A stretch of DNA of 64,000 nucleotides. Source: Sulfolobus tengchongensis. Its GTDB lineage: Archaea > Thermoproteota > Thermoprotei_A > Sulfolobales > Sulfolobaceae. The notes beneath the pieces were generated by a model. That model was not told where the DNA came from, made no database searches, and saw only the letters and a program-made list of their open reading frames with translations. The stretch lies in NCBI RefSeq assembly GCF_036967215.1, contig NZ_CP146016.1, positions 2,605,337 to 2,669,336 of the forward strand, in the 5' to 3' direction. Positions 33,676-46,252 of the stretch are shown piece after piece (position 1 is the first letter of the stretch; each line of letters begins with the position of its first letter). A program made the position numbers and the translations under genes.

Positions 33676-34482
33676 CTAAAATAAGTCTAAAGGAAATGGC
33701 ATTCTTCCACTGGATCCACCAATAGCAGTACCTAGACCTAGAGACAGACCTGCTAAAATACTTAAATAGAGCATGGGCACTATTATAAAAGCAATAACCA
33801 GTTCAGGTACTATGCCAGCTACAGTTTCAATAAGAGTGTTTAAATTTGCAATTGAGGATAATTGAGCTTCCATTTGTGAGAGTGTTGAGGAAGACATATT
33901 CTGCATGAATATTGGCAAATAAGGTAATCCGATATAAAATACAATACTAGATGATATCAAAGTTCCACCTATGTTTTTCCCAATTCTGAAAGGGAGTGAT
34001 AATAGTAAAATTCCAATTGCAATAAGTATCATAAACGTACTCTGTATAAATTCACCTAAATCTATAAAAAACTGCAATAGGAATATTATATCAGTAACAA
34101 ATGATGAAAATTGAAGAACAGGATCTGCTAAAAGAGCAAGAGCCATAGATATCTTAACAGTAGTTATAATATAATATACACTTTTGATCTGTATTAATGC
34201 ATTAAACATTTGAACTTGTAATTGTAAAATCGAAGAATAAAACGTTGTCCAACTTACTCCTAATAAACTTTGTAATTTGCCTATAACTGAGATAACTGCT
34301 CCGTAGATATTTATCCACACTGCTGCATATATAGCATCACTCATCATTTTAGGTCCCCATTTTTTTAGACCATATATAGGTATTGGTAAGCCATAAAATA
34401 ATGCCCCAAGAGCATATGTTAACCCTGCAATATTTATAGCAATATAAAGGATATAAAATGGAGAATATCCACTATCAGTCAT
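33676..34482 (-). CDS. cedA: CedA, polytopic channel protein of the Ced DNA-import system
   Basis: From the ATG at 34482 (MTDSGYSPFYILYIA) the 268-residue protein has about six or seven TM segments (residues 10-40, 55-80, 105-135, 150-190, 200-225, 235-260) and a Gly-rich end (GLGTAIGGSSGRMPFPLDLF). The order CedA1-CedA with a 4-base ATGA overlap matches the crenarchaeal ced locus, where CedA is the predicted membrane channel importing chromosomal DNA from kin after UV-induced aggregation. CedA is regarded as VirB6/TrbL-like. The frame continues to 34545 upstream, antisense to nothing useful. Confidence 0.8.
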   Translation of the reverse strand: MTDSGYSPFYILYIAINIAGLTYALGALFYGLPIPIYGLKKWGPKMMSDAIYAAVWINIYGAVISVIGKLQSLLGVSWTTFYSSILQLQVQMFNALIQIKSVYYIITTVKISMALALLADPVLQFSSFVTDIIFLLQFFIDLGEFIQSTFMILIAIGILLLSLPFRIGKNIGGTLISSSIVFYIGLPYLPIFMQNMSSSTLSQMEAQLSSIANLNTLIETVAGIVPELVIAFIIVPMLYLSILAGLSLGLGTAIGGSSGRMPFPLDLF

Positions 34483-34721
34483 GATCCCACTTGCGACGCA
34501 ATATAGGTAATTAAGGAAAATACTGTAGTACCTAATGCAATCCAAAAGGCTGCCAATATAGCATCCTCAATGAGATCTTGTCCAGTCCTTTTCACTCTAA
34601 ATATTGGTATAGGTGCACCTCTTAATGCCCATCCTACAGCCCAAGCTAATATAAATATACTCCATGCTATTTCGGTAACTTGAGTATCCAAATTTTGTAC
34701 AAATTGAACTATACTTACCAT
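34479..34721 (-). CDS. cedA1: CedA1, small pilin-like membrane protein of the Ced system
   Basis: The 80-residue protein has two TM segments (VTEIAWSIFILAWAVGWALRG and AILAAFWIALGTTVFSLITYI) separated by a basic loop, as for CedA1, the proposed conjugation-type pilin of Ced pili. The start is the ATG at 34721, overlapping the cytidylate kinase stop (TGATG); a GTG at 34724 is also possible. Its stop overlaps the CedA start. Confidence 0.8.
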   Translation of the reverse strand: MVSIVQFVQNLDTQVTEIAWSIFILAWAVGWALRGAPIPIFRVKRTGQDLIEDAILAAFWIALGTTVFSLITYIASQVGS

Positions 34722-35293
34722 CACTTATCGTTATTATAAGAACTTTTTAACGAGTGAGAGTTACGCGAAACTGATGAGAAATACATTAAGATTACTTTAA
34801 CTATTTCATCAATTCCTATATCAGACGTATTTATAACTAGATCAAAAACTGATAAGTCATTAACGTCTATTCCATAAAATCTTTTAAACCTCTTGTAATG
34901 CATATATTCTCGACTAATAATTTGCGAGAGAGCCTCATCGTAGGATACCTTATCTCGCAGTGAAATTCTACCTGCCCTAATTTTAAGTGGTGCCCATAGA
35001 TATACTGCGAAATCCGCATATTCTCTAAATAACCATCCAGCTATATGAGACTCAATTATAATATCCCTCTCATTTAATATGTAATCATAGATTTTCTTAT
35101 CAACCATTCTATCTATATCAAAATTTGTCTCAGCTAACCTATTCAGATTCACAACATCTAATCCCATCTTCTGTGCTATTTCTCTAAACATGCTACCCGC
35201 TGATACAAACTTATATGAGAGAGCATTAGCTAACCTTACTGCCACTGAGGTTTTTCCGCTTCCTGGGGGACCGCTTATAATAATTCTCATCAA
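34721..35293 (-). CDS. cmk: Cytidylate kinase
   Basis: The 190-residue archaeal CMP kinase shows the P-loop [28 protein letters not shown] (NMP-binding), and [15 protein letters not shown] with [17 protein letters not shown] in the lid region. It phosphorylates CMP/dCMP. A second Met is possible as start (35290). It is translationally coupled to cedA1 downstream and lies 23 bases after L34e. Confidence 0.92.
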   Translation of the reverse strand: MMRIIISGPPGSGKTSVAVRLANALSYKFVSAGSMFREIAQKMGLDVVNLNRLAETNFDIDRMVDKKIYDYILNERDIIIESHIAGWLFREYADFAVYLWAPLKIRAGRISLRDKVSYDEALSQIISREYMHYKRFKRFYGIDVNDLSVFDLVINTSDIGIDEIVKVILMYFSSVSRNSHSLKSSYNNDK

Positions 35294-35316
35294 TTGTCTT
35301 CCTCTAAAAAGCCTTG

Positions 35317-35577
35317 CTAGAACTGTCTTACGGCTTGCTTAATCAAGTGTGTAAGACACGAAGAGCACAAATAACCTCCAAAAGGTCTTTCTGGCCTTTT
35401 TTCTACCTTACTATACTTATATAGGTTGTCAGTCTTTGTACCATTTAAGGGTTTCTTACATAAAGCACACTTAGCTAGATCATTCTTTTTCTTTTCGTAG
35501 TGTATTGTAGTCTTTCCACTAGGTAATTTTACATAAACTCTTCTTAGTGACCTAGAGCGTAAAGCTGGTCTAGGCAT
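35317..35577 (-). CDS. rpl34e: 50S ribosomal protein L34e
   Basis: An 86-residue archaeal/eukaryotic L34e protein: [21 protein letters not shown], then a zinc-binding [10 protein letters not shown] and CSSC pair. It lies between the EMC3-like gene (14-base gap) and cmk in a continuous minus-strand run. Confidence 0.95.
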   Translation of the reverse strand: MPRPALRSRSLRRVYVKLPSGKTTIHYEKKKNDLAKCALCKKPLNGTKTDNLYKYSKVEKRPERPFGGYLCSSCLTHLIKQAVRQF

Positions 35578-35591
35578 ATCTTAATCTTATT

Positions 35592-36038
35592 TTATCTTAT
35601 TTTTAAATTTGACCTTAAAGAGATAGGTGTAAATATTATGTAAGAGGCAATAAATTCGAAAAGAGATCCGTTAAGCATCAAATACCCATCACCAGTCTTT
35701 AATGTTACGTAAGGTATATAAAATGGTAAGTAGATATTGGCGTTTAAATAATTTAAGATAATTATAAGGTCAAATATGTATATACCAACCAATATCATTG
35801 ACCTTAAGAACATATAATACCTAACCGTCGACATGTATGATTCTAATTGCTTAGATATCTTCCTATACGTTTTTTCTCTCCTTTTACTAGATGTGATATT
35901 TTTTAATCTTTCCTCGTATTTCTCCACAAGACTTATCGTACTATTAATTTTGCCATATAAATAATACTTATATATAAAGTAAACAACTAGATTTGATACC
36001 AATGAAATTAAAAAAATATAAACTATATTTGTCTGCAT
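35592..36038 (-). CDS. EMC3/TMCO1-like membrane protein (DUF106, Oxa1 superfamily)
   Basis: This 148-residue protein has an N-terminal TM (YIFLISLVSNLVVYFIYKYYL), a cytosolic coiled coil (EKYEERLKNITSSKRREKTYRKISKQLESY) and two C-terminal TM segments. That is the topology of archaeal DUF106/EMC3-like insertases of the Oxa1 superfamily, which usually sit next to secY and adk, as here. Probably helps insert membrane proteins. Confidence 0.83.
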   Translation of the reverse strand: MQTNIVYIFLISLVSNLVVYFIYKYYLYGKINSTISLVEKYEERLKNITSSKRREKTYRKISKQLESYMSTVRYYMFLRSMILVGIYIFDLIIILNYLNANIYLPFYIPYVTLKTGDGYLMLNGSLFEFIASYIIFTPISLRSNLKIR

Positions 36039-36042
36039 GTTT

Positions 36043-38042
<2,000 letters not shown>

Positions 38043-38058
38043 AATTTACTCAAAAAAA

Positions 38059-38493
38059 CTATTCAGTTGGGCTTAATATTACTTCTCCCCCAATTTGCTT
38101 TACTTTCTCTACGGCTTTAGCACTAGCCTTCTTTACTTTTATAACCACTGCAATACTTAAATTACCACCGCCAAGCAATTTCTCATAACCTAACTGATTT
38201 AAATCCAACACTTTTTTACCATCTTTCTCCTCAAGTTTTATAGAACCATTTATTAATAACTCATTTAGCCTTCTCAGCGATATTGTACTGACAAGTTTTG
38301 TGGTTGGATTTCGGAATCCATGTTTACCATACCATCCCTTTCCGTATTTTACTAGCCAAGACCATTTCTCTTTATGCATACCTATTTGCCTACTACCTTG
38401 TGCTCCTCTATCTCTATGTTGTCCCCTTATACCCCATCCCATTGTTCTTGATCCCCTTAGTTTTCTAGATTTCTTCTCTCTTCTTACCACCAT
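38059..38493 (-). CDS. rpl15: 50S ribosomal protein L15
   Basis: A 144-residue L15p with the archaeal N-terminus RREKKSRKLRGSRTMGWGIRGQHRDRGAQGSR and GMHKEKWSWLVKYG. The C-terminus (SIAVVIKVKKASAKAVEKVKQIGG) is the conserved globular part. Last ribosomal gene before secY. Confidence 0.96.
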   Translation of the reverse strand: MVVRREKKSRKLRGSRTMGWGIRGQHRDRGAQGSRQIGMHKEKWSWLVKYGKGWYGKHGFRNPTTKLVSTISLRRLNELLINGSIKLEEKDGKKVLDLNQLGYEKLLGGGNLSIAVVIKVKKASAKAVEKVKQIGGEVILSPTE

Positions 38494-38494
38494 T

Positions 38495-38971
38495 TTAGAT
38501 CATCCTCTCTATTAATTCATTTATCTTATCTCCCCTATATCCAAATTCACCTTTATTTTTATATGGTCTTTTAACACTACCTTTGAATCCACCTTTAGGA
38601 GGGTGTAAACGAATAGGCAATTTGAAATACTGATTTAATTTATGCAAATATATCTTACCCTCATAGAGTTGCTTCACCAATGCATCAATATTATCGATCT
38701 TTAAGACTTCTTTGACGTAACTATCTGAAACCTTATCTCCTTTTATTGTTTCAAGTCTTGTCGTGATTAACATTTTCAAAACATCAGAATTTATTTCTCC
38801 CCAGGTAACATATGGTGAAGTCTTATGCAACATACCGAGTATTGGAGGTACTTTTGGGTATATCATCGCATTAAAATTATACTTCAGCCTTAGCATTTCT
38901 AATGTCTCATTAATAAACCAGGGAGCTTTTGCCCAACCTCTAATTCTAACTACTGCCAATAATTCAACCAT
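38495..38971 (-). CDS. rpl30: 50S ribosomal protein L30
   Basis: The 158-residue archaeal L30p (L7e-like) shows LAVVRIRGWAKAPWFINETLEMLRL and HPPKGGFKGSVKRPYKNKGEFGYRG, the long archaeal C-terminal extension. It is one base upstream of L15. Confidence 0.95.
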   Translation of the reverse strand: MVELLAVVRIRGWAKAPWFINETLEMLRLKYNFNAMIYPKVPPILGMLHKTSPYVTWGEINSDVLKMLITTRLETIKGDKVSDSYVKEVLKIDNIDALVKQLYEGKIYLHKLNQYFKLPIRLHPPKGGFKGSVKRPYKNKGEFGYRGDKINELIERMI

Positions 38972-38976
38972 TTCTA

Positions 38977-39630
38977 TTACCTCTTTCTAGCCCAATCTTG
39001 TAAAGTAACAAATCTATATGTGTTGTAAAGTGCATTATAGCCAGCTCTCACAAAGTTTTCTGTAGTTCTGGTTTCACCTTTTGTAGTAGACCATGCATCT
39101 TTAATACCAGCATATGTCAACAAAGTTTTTAATACACTACCTACAACTAACCCGGTACCCTTAGGAGCTGGTAACAGTTCAATTTCCACACTGCCTGCCT
39201 TTCCAATTACCTTGAATGGCAAACTGTGAGGTTCTCCACACGTACATTGCCAGCTTCCACATCCTCTTCTTACTGGTATTATATTCATCTTAGCATCTCT
39301 AATTGCCTTCTGAATTGCGACTCTTAGTTGTTTAGCCTTACCTGTGCCAATACTTACATAACCGTCCATATTTCCCATAATTACTAAGACCTTGTATCTG
39401 GATATCTCTCCTGCATCAGTCTGTTTTTGAACTACTTTAATATCTATAACTTCATATTTAAGTTTAGGTAATAAGACATCTACAATTTCTGGCTCTGTAA
39501 TCGGAAGATTTCTATCAAATAGATCTTTTATAGATGATATCTTTCCACTCTTTACAAGATTGCCTACTAATGTTCTAGGTTTCCATTCCTCTATATTTAT
39601 GCTAGGAACCTCTTCTGCCATATTAACCAC
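38977..39630 (-). CDS. rps5: 30S ribosomal protein S5
   Basis: S5p with the dsRBD-like N-terminal domain and [34 protein letters not shown]. The [17 protein letters not shown] Cys/His cluster and the C-terminal [25 protein letters not shown] are typical of archaeal S5. The likely start is the fourth codon (MAEEVPSI, 39621), giving 214 residues. It overlaps the end of L18. Confidence 0.95.
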   Translation of the reverse strand: MVNMAEEVPSINIEEWKPRTLVGNLVKSGKISSIKDLFDRNLPITEPEIVDVLLPKLKYEVIDIKVVQKQTDAGEISRYKVLVIMGNMDGYVSIGTGKAKQLRVAIQKAIRDAKMNIIPVRRGCGSWQCTCGEPHSLPFKVIGKAGSVEIELLPAPKGTGLVVGSVLKTLLTYAGIKDAWSTTKGETRTTENFVRAGYNALYNTYRFVTLQDWARKR

Positions 39631-40222
39631 CAGAAGACTTTATCTTATTTAACACCTCATCAAAATGAGAAGGTAAATTTTCTGGATTTAAACCTCTTTC
39701 TAAATATTTTGAAAATAACTTGTTATATAAATCAGGATTTTCATTTTTTAACTTTTCTGCATACTTCGCTATATGTTCCCCTTTTATTCTAGAATCTTGT
39801 ATACCTACCTCGCCTATAGGAATTTTTAACCCAGCATCAATTGCCCCTTTTATTGCATAAAATATTCTAGCTCCCTTAGAAGGTACATGAAGACCAATAT
39901 CAGCGACGCACTTATTTATATTTTTCTTCATTGCTCTTAACGCTGCTAAATATCCAGTAAGGTAAGCTGCAGGCGTATTATTTGTATCTCCTTTCCAGCC
40001 AAACTTCTTAACTAGCTCTATAGAATGTGCGGCAGCTAGTGTAATGTCACCCTTAGGATCAATCTTTACAACCTGCACTATCACATACTTATTTGTTATC
40101 CTCACGACAAACCTTATTTGCTTACTGACAACATAAGCATATCGTCTATAATAATTAGTCTTTCCTTCTCGTCTTCTCCTAAACTTAACCTTATAATTAG
40201 GACCATTAGCCATATCATTCAC
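39623..40222 (-). CDS. rpl18: 50S ribosomal protein L18
   Basis: Archaeal L18p (5S rRNA binder): [58 protein letters not shown]. The likely start is Met4 (MANGPNY, 40213). It is coupled to L19e upstream by a short overlap. Confidence 0.95.
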   Translation of the reverse strand: MNDMANGPNYKVKFRRRREGKTNYYRRYAYVVSKQIRFVVRITNKYVIVQVVKIDPKGDITLAAAHSIELVKKFGWKGDTNNTPAAYLTGYLAALRAMKKNINKCVADIGLHVPSKGARIFYAIKGAIDAGLKIPIGEVGIQDSRIKGEHIAKYAEKLKNENPDLYNKLFSKYLERGLNPENLPSHFDEVLNKIKSSGG

Positions 40223-40673
40223 CTTTCAATTTTCCCATCTGTATTAGAATGTTCCTAACATCAGAAACTCCCTTGAAATTACCACCTTTAGCTTTTAGGT
40301 ATAGTTCTCTATATGTGTGAGTATCAATAACTTTATGATCTCTTAACCACCTTAGATAAGCCCTTATTTTCCTTATCCTTTTCACCCACATTTCTTTACT
40401 ATTTGCTCTCGCTCCTTTTTTGCCCTTCCTACTACCAGCTTTCCTACCTTCGCTCTTAAGACTTCTCTTTTTCTTTCTTTCCTTTAATCTGCCACCACTT
40501 ATTCCAGTTTTTTTGAGAATTACAATCTTTCCTTCATTTATCAGCTTCCTAACATCGTCTCTAGTTAATGCACCTTGAACCTCATCAATGTAATCTTGGA
40601 TTATCTTAACTCTACTTATACCTACCCCAGCTACTGCGGCAGCTAATTTCTTTTGAGCTCTTAAGTCGGTCAT
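40215..40673 (-). CDS. rpl19e: 50S ribosomal protein L19e
   Basis: A 152-residue L19e with [21 protein letters not shown], the basic linker [20 protein letters not shown] and [22 protein letters not shown]. This archaeal/eukaryotic-specific protein is overlapped by 4 bases with L32e. Confidence 0.96.
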   Translation of the reverse strand: MTDLRAQKKLAAAVAGVGISRVKIIQDYIDEVQGALTRDDVRKLINEGKIVILKKTGISGGRLKERKKKRSLKSEGRKAGSRKGKKGARANSKEMWVKRIRKIRAYLRWLRDHKVIDTHTYRELYLKAKGGNFKGVSDVRNILIQMGKLKGE

Positions 40674-41086
40674 ACATTAATACCTCCATTACTCACCTTT
40701 AAACCTAATTCCTTAGCCTTATTTAGAATCTCAATCCTCTTTTTAAAACCAACTGAGGAAGCTATTATAACAATGACATTATCTTTCTGATTCTGAAGTT
40801 TAATTAACTCATTTACGTTATGAACCAATACTTGCTTTAATCCAGTAGGGTGTAATTCTCTGATCTCCTTAGGTAACCTATAACCTACACTTACTATTGG
40901 GGGGAAACCCCTAATTTTAAGCCTAGTCTTATTATCTCGACCGTATGGCCTTCTCCATTTTTCTTGCCTTTCTAGTCTATAGAACTTATCCCAATCATAT
41001 CTCATAAATTCTGGCTTTTTAGACTTTAACTTCTGCCTTATTTCATAAATCTTTTTCCTATATACCCTTATTTTCTGTTCACTCAT
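40670..41086 (-). CDS. rpl32e: 50S ribosomal protein L32e
   Basis: A 138-residue L32e: [31 protein letters not shown] and [22 protein letters not shown] are diagnostic. Both ends overlap neighbours by 4 bases. Confidence 0.96.
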   Translation of the reverse strand: MSEQKIRVYRKKIYEIRQKLKSKKPEFMRYDWDKFYRLERQEKWRRPYGRDNKTRLKIRGFPPIVSVGYRLPKEIRELHPTGLKQVLVHNVNELIKLQNQKDNVIVIIASSVGFKKRIEILNKAKELGLKVSNGGINV

Positions 41087-41628
41087 TCAATCACCTCTTT
41101 CTTATAAATAAATATACCATCAGAGAAAACACGTTTATCAAAACCAGTTATTTTAGCAGCTTGTTCTATATTTGCAGCCGTCTGTGCTACTGCTTCTAAA
41201 TCAATACCTTCAACTATTATATCTTCGCCTTTTACTGTAACCTTCACGCCAGGTAATATTGGTGCCCTTCGTATATTTTTTTCGCCTATTAGGTTAGTTA
41301 TTTGAACCTCATTCCCCGAGACTTTAACTGACATAGGGAAATGAGTATATATAATCTTAAGATAGTACCTATAGCCTTTTGTTACCCCAGTTATCATGTT
41401 CTTAATATGGCTTACTATAGTGTAGAATACAGCTTTTTTTCGCCTATTCGCAAATGTAGTTTCTAATAATATTTTATTGCCATCTAATTTGATCTCAATT
41501 TCCTTAGCAAAACTAAAATCTCTAGCTATTTCTCCTTTTGGTCCTTTTATTTTTACCAAAAATCCTCTTATCTCAACACTTACATTATTTGGGACATCGA
41601 TTTCCTCCTTTAACATTACAGCCTGCAT
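41083..41628 (-). CDS. rpl6: 50S ribosomal protein L6
   Basis: A 181-residue L6p with two repeated alpha/beta domains: [24 protein letters not shown] and the second around [22 protein letters not shown]. Start at 41628 or at Met5 (MLKEEIDVP, 41616). Confidence 0.95.
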   Translation of the reverse strand: MQAVMLKEEIDVPNNVSVEIRGFLVKIKGPKGEIARDFSFAKEIEIKLDGNKILLETTFANRRKKAVFYTIVSHIKNMITGVTKGYRYYLKIIYTHFPMSVKVSGNEVQITNLIGEKNIRRAPILPGVKVTVKGEDIIVEGIDLEAVAQTAANIEQAAKITGFDKRVFSDGIFIYKKEVIE

Positions 41629-41638
41629 TTAAATCACC

Positions 41639-42040
41639 TCAATAAACATAACCTAACGTAACTCCGCCAATTCTCATTCTCGCAGCTTCCTTATGAGACA
41701 TAACGCCCTTAGAGGTAGATACAATTATTATACCTATTTCCTTAGATGGTAAATAACGTCTAACAAACTCTGGTAGATCAATCATTTGTCTATAAGTAAG
41801 GGGATAACGTGGAGTTATTGGACCGCATTTATTAACTCTACCTAATAGTTGAACTGTGATTTTACCCCATCTACCATCATCAATATACTCAAATTCTCCA
41901 ATATAACCTTCCTTTTGCATCACTCTCAAAACGTTTATTATCAGTTTAGATGCGGGCATTATAATTGCTTGTTTGTTTCGTCTCATCTCGTTATTGTATA
42001 TAGATGTTAAAGCATTTGATAAAGGATTTACAACCACCAT
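41639..42040 (-). CDS. rps8: 30S ribosomal protein S8
   Basis: A 133-residue S8p: [30 protein letters not shown] at the N-terminus and [23 protein letters not shown] at the C-terminus, which binds helix 21 of 16S rRNA. It lies 6 bases downstream of S14. Confidence 0.96.
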   Translation of the reverse strand: MVVVNPLSNALTSIYNNEMRRNKQAIIMPASKLIINVLRVMQKEGYIGEFEYIDDGRWGKITVQLLGRVNKCGPITPRYPLTYRQMIDLPEFVRRYLPSKEIGIIIVSTSKGVMSHKEAARMRIGGVTLGYVY

Positions 42041-42046
42041 CTCTTA

Positions 42047-42211
42047 TCACCAATATTTTTTAAATCCCAATTCGTATGCTACTTCTCTAAAGCATTGCCT
42101 ACACAAATAAATTCCATACTTCTGGATAACAGAGTCTCTACTACCACATCTCTTACACGCTTGCACTCCCTTTCCATGTCTTCTTTCAGCCGGAGGCTTA
42201 TATTTACCCAT
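42047..42211 (-). CDS. rps14: 30S ribosomal protein S14, zinc type
   Basis: This 54-residue gene fills the gap between L5 and S8: MGKYKPPAERRHGKGVQACK, then RCGSRDSVIQKYGIYLCRQC and FREVAYELGFKKYW. Four cysteines (CKRC, CRQC) make the zinc finger of archaeal S14. Position between L5 and S8 is the conserved spc order. Confidence 0.96.
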   Translation of the reverse strand: MGKYKPPAERRHGKGVQACKRCGSRDSVIQKYGIYLCRQCFREVAYELGFKKYW

Positions 42212-42216
42212 ATCAA

Positions 42217-42765
42217 TCACCCCTCTACTATCTGAACATTAAAATTATTTCTCAGGAATTCCATTGCTTCCTCCTTTGTCACCCTATGTCTATTAGGAAT
42301 CTTAGTCTTCTTTCTTCTCCTTCTGGCAATCCTATATCCGGGCCTCTCCAATGTAATAGCTATATCCATACCGAATATACCTATTTCCGGATCATATCTT
42401 GCGCCTGGTAATATTACGTGCTCAGCAATACCGAATGCAACATTCCCATAATTATCGAAGCTGCTCTTCCTTAATCTATAACCTATCGCTTCTAATACTT
42501 TCCTTAAGAATTCCTCAGCTTTAGCACCCCTTAGCGTTACTTTAACCCCTATAGGTTGACCTTTCCTTATTCCAAACTCTCTGATAGTTTTTTTAGCATT
42601 AGTATATACTGGCTTAGCTCCTGTCAATTCCTGCAATAACTGATAAGCTTTCTGCAATCTATCACCAGATTCCCCAAGACCTATATTAACAGTTACCTTT
42701 GCTAGTTTAACTTTCCTCATGGGATTTTGTTTAACGGATATAGATGCCTCTGCCATTTTAATCAA
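42217..42765 (-). CDS. rpl5: 50S ribosomal protein L5
   Basis: L5p (5S rRNA binding): [47 protein letters not shown], and [29 protein letters not shown]. Likely start Met4 (MAEASISV, 42756), giving 179 residues. Overlaps S4e by 8 bases on the longer start only. Confidence 0.95.
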   Translation of the reverse strand: MIKMAEASISVKQNPMRKVKLAKVTVNIGLGESGDRLQKAYQLLQELTGAKPVYTNAKKTIREFGIRKGQPIGVKVTLRGAKAEEFLRKVLEAIGYRLRKSSFDNYGNVAFGIAEHVILPGARYDPEIGIFGMDIAITLERPGYRIARRRRKKTKIPNRHRVTKEEAMEFLRNNFNVQIVEG

Positions 42766-43477
42766 TCCTCATATCTGGTTTTTCCTTCCCTATACTCATA
42801 ACATTCAAAAGATTAGTCTGATAGGCGTTTCCATCTTTACTTTCTATCGTAACCACACTATACCTCCTTGTCTTAAATTTACTTAGATTTATACTCTTTA
42901 CAATCCCATGAATACCAACGTTCCTACCTCCCAAGAAGATGACATATGAGCCCTCTGAAATACTATATGATTCCACTACATTCTGGCTAGGTAATTCTAC
43001 TTTTAAAGTCATAAGAGTTTTATAATTCTTTGCAACTTCTTTATCAACTACAATATTTCTTCCATCCTCTAAATTAAGCTGAACTAATCCGCCTTTTAAT
43101 GTAGTTTTATTCATAATCCTTACATATTTATAGTGAGCTTCATCAGCTGATATTTTAGAAAGTCTCATGAACCGCACATTATCTGGTAAGACCCTAAAAT
43201 ATAAATCAGAAGAAGGAATTGAAATTACATCCATAAGACCAACTGGATACTTATAATCTCTCCTTATTTTACCATCTACCAATATTTTCCCTTCAGATAT
43301 AATATACTTAGCCTCCTTTATTGTTCCTGCAAGCTTAAGATAATCCCTTATTATAATAGCCAATGGGACACTTTTTCCAACAGGGTGAGGACCAGCATTA
43401 GGTCTAACAGTCCACTTGTACTGCTTTTTGCTAATTAATAAAAACCAAGGAGCCTCAAATCGAGTTAAGTGCGCCAT
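42758..43477 (-). CDS. rps4e: 30S ribosomal protein S4e
   Basis: This 239-residue S4e has the archaeal N-terminus ([29 protein letters not shown]), an S4-like RNA-binding domain ([31 protein letters not shown]) and a KOW region ([14 protein letters not shown]). Confidence 0.96.
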   Translation of the reverse strand: MAHLTRFEAPWFLLISKKQYKWTVRPNAGPHPVGKSVPLAIIIRDYLKLAGTIKEAKYIISEGKILVDGKIRRDYKYPVGLMDVISIPSSDLYFRVLPDNVRFMRLSKISADEAHYKYVRIMNKTTLKGGLVQLNLEDGRNIVVDKEVAKNYKTLMTLKVELPSQNVVESYSISEGSYVIFLGGRNVGIHGIVKSINLSKFKTRRYSVVTIESKDGNAYQTNLLNVMSIGKEKPDMRID

Positions 43478-43479
43478 GT

Positions 43480-43854
43480 TTATCCCTCCTTCTTAGATTT
43501 AGATATTTTCTCTATCTTTTCTCGTCTTCTAGGGTCGCTTAAATCTAATTTAGTAATCATAACCTTAGAAGCATGAATCCATATATAAACAGGTGTGCCA
43601 TCCGCTTTCTTCCTTGTTATTCCCTCTATCGCAATTCTACCAGTCTTTGTATCAACATCTACTACTTTACCCTCTTTTCCTTCTTGTTCCCCACGAACTA
43701 CCCTAACAGTATCACCTTTTCTTACTGCTATGCGCTTTATGGAATATTGATTTGCAATGTCATCGGAAACTCTTGCAACTAGCAATTTCTTCCTTTGATG
43801 TAATGGTAGATTATATAAAATTTTTCTTTGTTTCGAAGGCTTAAGTGATGACAT
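43480..43854 (-). CDS. rpl24: 50S ribosomal protein L24
   Basis: A 124-residue L24p with a KOW motif ([25 protein letters not shown]) preceded by [20 protein letters not shown], which is typical of archaeal L24. Two bases before S4e. Confidence 0.96.
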   Translation of the reverse strand: MSSLKPSKQRKILYNLPLHQRKKLLVARVSDDIANQYSIKRIAVRKGDTVRVVRGEQEGKEGKVVDVDTKTGRIAIEGITRKKADGTPVYIWIHASKVMITKLDLSDPRRREKIEKISKSKKEG

Positions 43855-43860
43855 ATCTAA

Positions 43861-44277
43861 TTACACCACCAGTGTAGCGAGACTAGCTATTTTTGGCCAT
43901 CTTTCTGCTGCTTCTCTTGCTATTGGACCTCTGATTTCGGTACCTTTAGGAGTACCATCCGGATTTATTATAACAACTGCATTATCCTCAAAGGATATCC
44001 AAGTTCCATCTGGTCTTCTATAAGGCATTCTTTGCCTTACTATAACAGCTCTAAATTTCTGCTTTCTAACCTCTGGTGTACCTTTCTTTACTGAGACCAT
44101 TACCATGTCTGCTATATTAGCAAATGGAACTCTTCTTAAAACACCTCTGTAACCATATATACCGATTATCATTGCTTCCTTTGCCCCACTATTATCAGCG
44201 ACTGTAACCACTGAATAGTGTTGAAGAGCTGGAGTTAGACCTTTTCTAGAACCCAACACTTGGATTTTCTCTGACAC
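43861..44277 (-). CDS. rpl14: 50S ribosomal protein L14
   Basis: A 138-residue L14p: [45 protein letters not shown] and [27 protein letters not shown], the conserved beta-barrel and tail. One base after S17. Confidence 0.97.
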   Translation of the reverse strand: MSEKIQVLGSRKGLTPALQHYSVVTVADNSGAKEAMIIGIYGYRGVLRRVPFANIADMVMVSVKKGTPEVRKQKFRAVIVRQRMPYRRPDGTWISFEDNAVVIINPDGTPKGTEIRGPIAREAAERWPKIASLATLVV

Positions 44278-44278
44278 T

Positions 44279-44623
44279 TCAACTCACCTTGCTGAGTATA
44301 ACGAAACTTATAGATTTAGAAATGGGTCTACATTCGCCAATTATAACTTTATCTCCCTCTTTAACATTTACACACGGAGGGACATGAGCATGAATTCGAC
44401 TTCTTCTTCTTTCATATCTCTTGTACTTTGAATCATAGTACAAATATTGCCTTTCTATAACTGCAGATTTATTGCCCTTGTACTTAATTAGAATCCCTTC
44501 TAGTATCATTCCTCTTACTCTTAATGAACCATGATAGGGACAATTCTCATCTTCACATGGCTTCTCAGGAATAACTATATTAGGTATTCCCGGGTCCTTC
44601 ACCAATTTCCCCTTAGATCCCAT
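44279..44623 (-). CDS. rps17: 30S ribosomal protein S17
   Basis: A 114-residue S17p with an archaeal N-terminal extension ([21 protein letters not shown]) and the OB fold ending [24 protein letters not shown]. Confidence 0.96.
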   Translation of the reverse strand: MGSKGKLVKDPGIPNIVIPEKPCEDENCPYHGSLRVRGMILEGILIKYKGNKSAVIERQYLYYDSKYKRYERRRSRIHAHVPPCVNVKEGDKVIIGECRPISKSISFVILSKVS

Positions 44624-44632
44624 TCAACTCAC

Positions 44633-44872
44633 CTAAATCCTTTTCCAAGGTTTTCTTACCAGCTTATAGCCATCTACTATAAAAGACTTACCTTTAAAAG
44701 TTATCTCAAATATGCCGTGGGCCTTAAATATCCTTACGACCTTTCCCTTATCACTTAATCTGATTAAAAATGTCTTTTCAGTTTCTAATATAACTATACC
44801 TTTTTTTGAAATCAAAGATGAATCTACATAATATAAAATTTTTATTTCAGATCCAATATAATCTAAAAGCAT
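44633..44872 (-). CDS. rnp1: RNase P protein component 1 (Rpp29/Pop4)
   Basis: The 79-residue protein is the archaeal Rpp29 homologue: an Sm-like barrel with IGSEIKILYYVDSSLISKKGIVILETEKTFLIRL and KGKSFIVDGYKLVRKPWKR. It assists the catalytic RNA in tRNA 5' processing. Its position between L29 and S17 is a conserved archaeal arrangement. Slightly shorter than many homologues at the N-terminus. Confidence 0.92.
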   Translation of the reverse strand: MLLDYIGSEIKILYYVDSSLISKKGIVILETEKTFLIRLSDKGKVVRIFKAHGIFEITFKGKSFIVDGYKLVRKPWKRI

Positions 44873-44887
44873 TAAACATTACAAAAG

Positions 44888-45094
44888 TTACTTCTTTAGA
44901 TTTTTCTTTTTCTCACTTAAAACCGTCAATATCCTAGCAATATCTTTTCTAGTATTTTTAATACTCGCAGTATTCTTTAGCGTACCCATTCTTGCTTGCA
45001 CTTTAAGTTTTATTAACTCTAGCCTTAACTCCTCTAATCTCTTTAACAGATCTTCTTTCTCCATTTTTCTTAACTCCTCAACATCCAAGGTCAT
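44888..45094 (-). CDS. rpl29: 50S ribosomal protein L29
   Basis: A 68-residue two-helix L29p: [27 protein letters not shown] and [18 protein letters not shown]. Overlaps the S3 stop by 4 bases. Confidence 0.95.
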   Translation of the reverse strand: MTLDVEELRKMEKEDLLKRLEELRLELIKLKVQARMGTLKNTASIKNTRKDIARILTVLSEKKKNLKK

Positions 45095-45738
45095 TGACTT
45101 TCACCTTTTTCCTCACTTTTTTGAGCAGATTCGTCAATAAAGGTAACGTTAGTTACAGATACTTCTTGAGGTACTGATGGAGATTCTTTCAAGCTAATCT
45201 TATCCTCTATTTTTAAAGGCTTAGTAATAATTACCTCAACACCATAAACTCCTGGTTTTAGCATAGCTATCGCAACTGCTCTATCTATCATCTTTTCCAA
45301 CTGTTGTCCACTCTTGTATACAATACCTTCCTTTAGCTTCTCATATCTGGCTCTTTCAGTAGTAAGCTTACCACTTATTATAATCTCAGCACCTAACGCT
45401 CCAGCATTCATTATTCTTCTCATTGAAATAAATGCTGCCCTTCTGAAATGATAACCCTTTTCTAACGCTATAGCAAGCCTAAATGCCATTACTCTAGCAT
45501 TAAGTTCTGCATTTTCTACATTAGTTATCGTGATTTGTGGATTTTCTAAGCCAAATACCTTCTCAAAGATCTGTGCTAGCTGCTTTATGTTTCTGCCTCC
45601 TCTCCCTATTATCATTGAAGGTCTACCAGCATATATTATCACTCTTGTCCCTATAGGTGTCTTTAATACCTCTACTCCTGCATACTCTGCATTATAGTAC
45701 TGTTTTGCTAAATACTCGTCTATCATTACCTTTACCAT
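45091..45738 (-). CDS. rps3: 30S ribosomal protein S3
   Basis: A 215-residue S3p with a KH domain ([20 protein letters not shown]) and the C-terminal S3 domain ([35 protein letters not shown]), followed by a low-complexity charged tail. Confidence 0.96.
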   Translation of the reverse strand: MVKVMIDEYLAKQYYNAEYAGVEVLKTPIGTRVIIYAGRPSMIIGRGGRNIKQLAQIFEKVFGLENPQITITNVENAELNARVMAFRLAIALEKGYHFRRAAFISMRRIMNAGALGAEIIISGKLTTERARYEKLKEGIVYKSGQQLEKMIDRAVAIAMLKPGVYGVEVIITKPLKIEDKISLKESPSVPQEVSVTNVTFIDESAQKSEEKGESQ

Positions 45739-45775
45739 GGACTTTTCAAGGAAGTATCTTTTAATATTAGGAATC

Positions 45776-46249
45776 CTACTCCACCTCCTCCAAAATTACT
45801 TCTACATTTGCCGTTCTTCTATATTTTGCAGTAGCCCTTCCAAATGCTCTAGGCATGTATCTTTTCAGAATTATGCTCTTATGCGCTGCAATATGCCTTA
45901 TAACTAACTTATTAACATCTAATCCTTTATTTGTAGCATTAGCTTCAGCATTTTCTAACAATTTTAACACATGCTTTATTGCTTTCTTAGGATATCTGCC
46001 AGCTTTTACCTTCCACTTGGCCGATATATTAGATTTATGAGAAGCACCCTTATTGTACCTCCAAAATGGTAACGCTTCCTTTTCTTCTAGGACTCTATTT
46101 AGAAAATCTTTAGCATCACTAAGATACATGCCTCTGATAGATTTGCAAACGTTATATAAGTCTTTTATAGAAACAGGAACATCTCTTATTACAGCTTTAG
46201 CAATTTTTAGTTCATCAACATTTAATTGAGGATAACTCCAACTACCCAT
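45776..46249 (-). CDS. rpl22: 50S ribosomal protein L22
   Basis: The 157-residue L22p lines the exit tunnel: [53 protein letters not shown] and [21 protein letters not shown]. The 37-base gap to S3 is one of the longer gaps in the cluster. Confidence 0.96.
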   Translation of the reverse strand: MGSWSYPQLNVDELKIAKAVIRDVPVSIKDLYNVCKSIRGMYLSDAKDFLNRVLEEKEALPFWRYNKGASHKSNISAKWKVKAGRYPKKAIKHVLKLLENAEANATNKGLDVNKLVIRHIAAHKSIILKRYMPRAFGRATAKYRRTANVEVILEEVE

Positions 46250-46252
46250 ATA

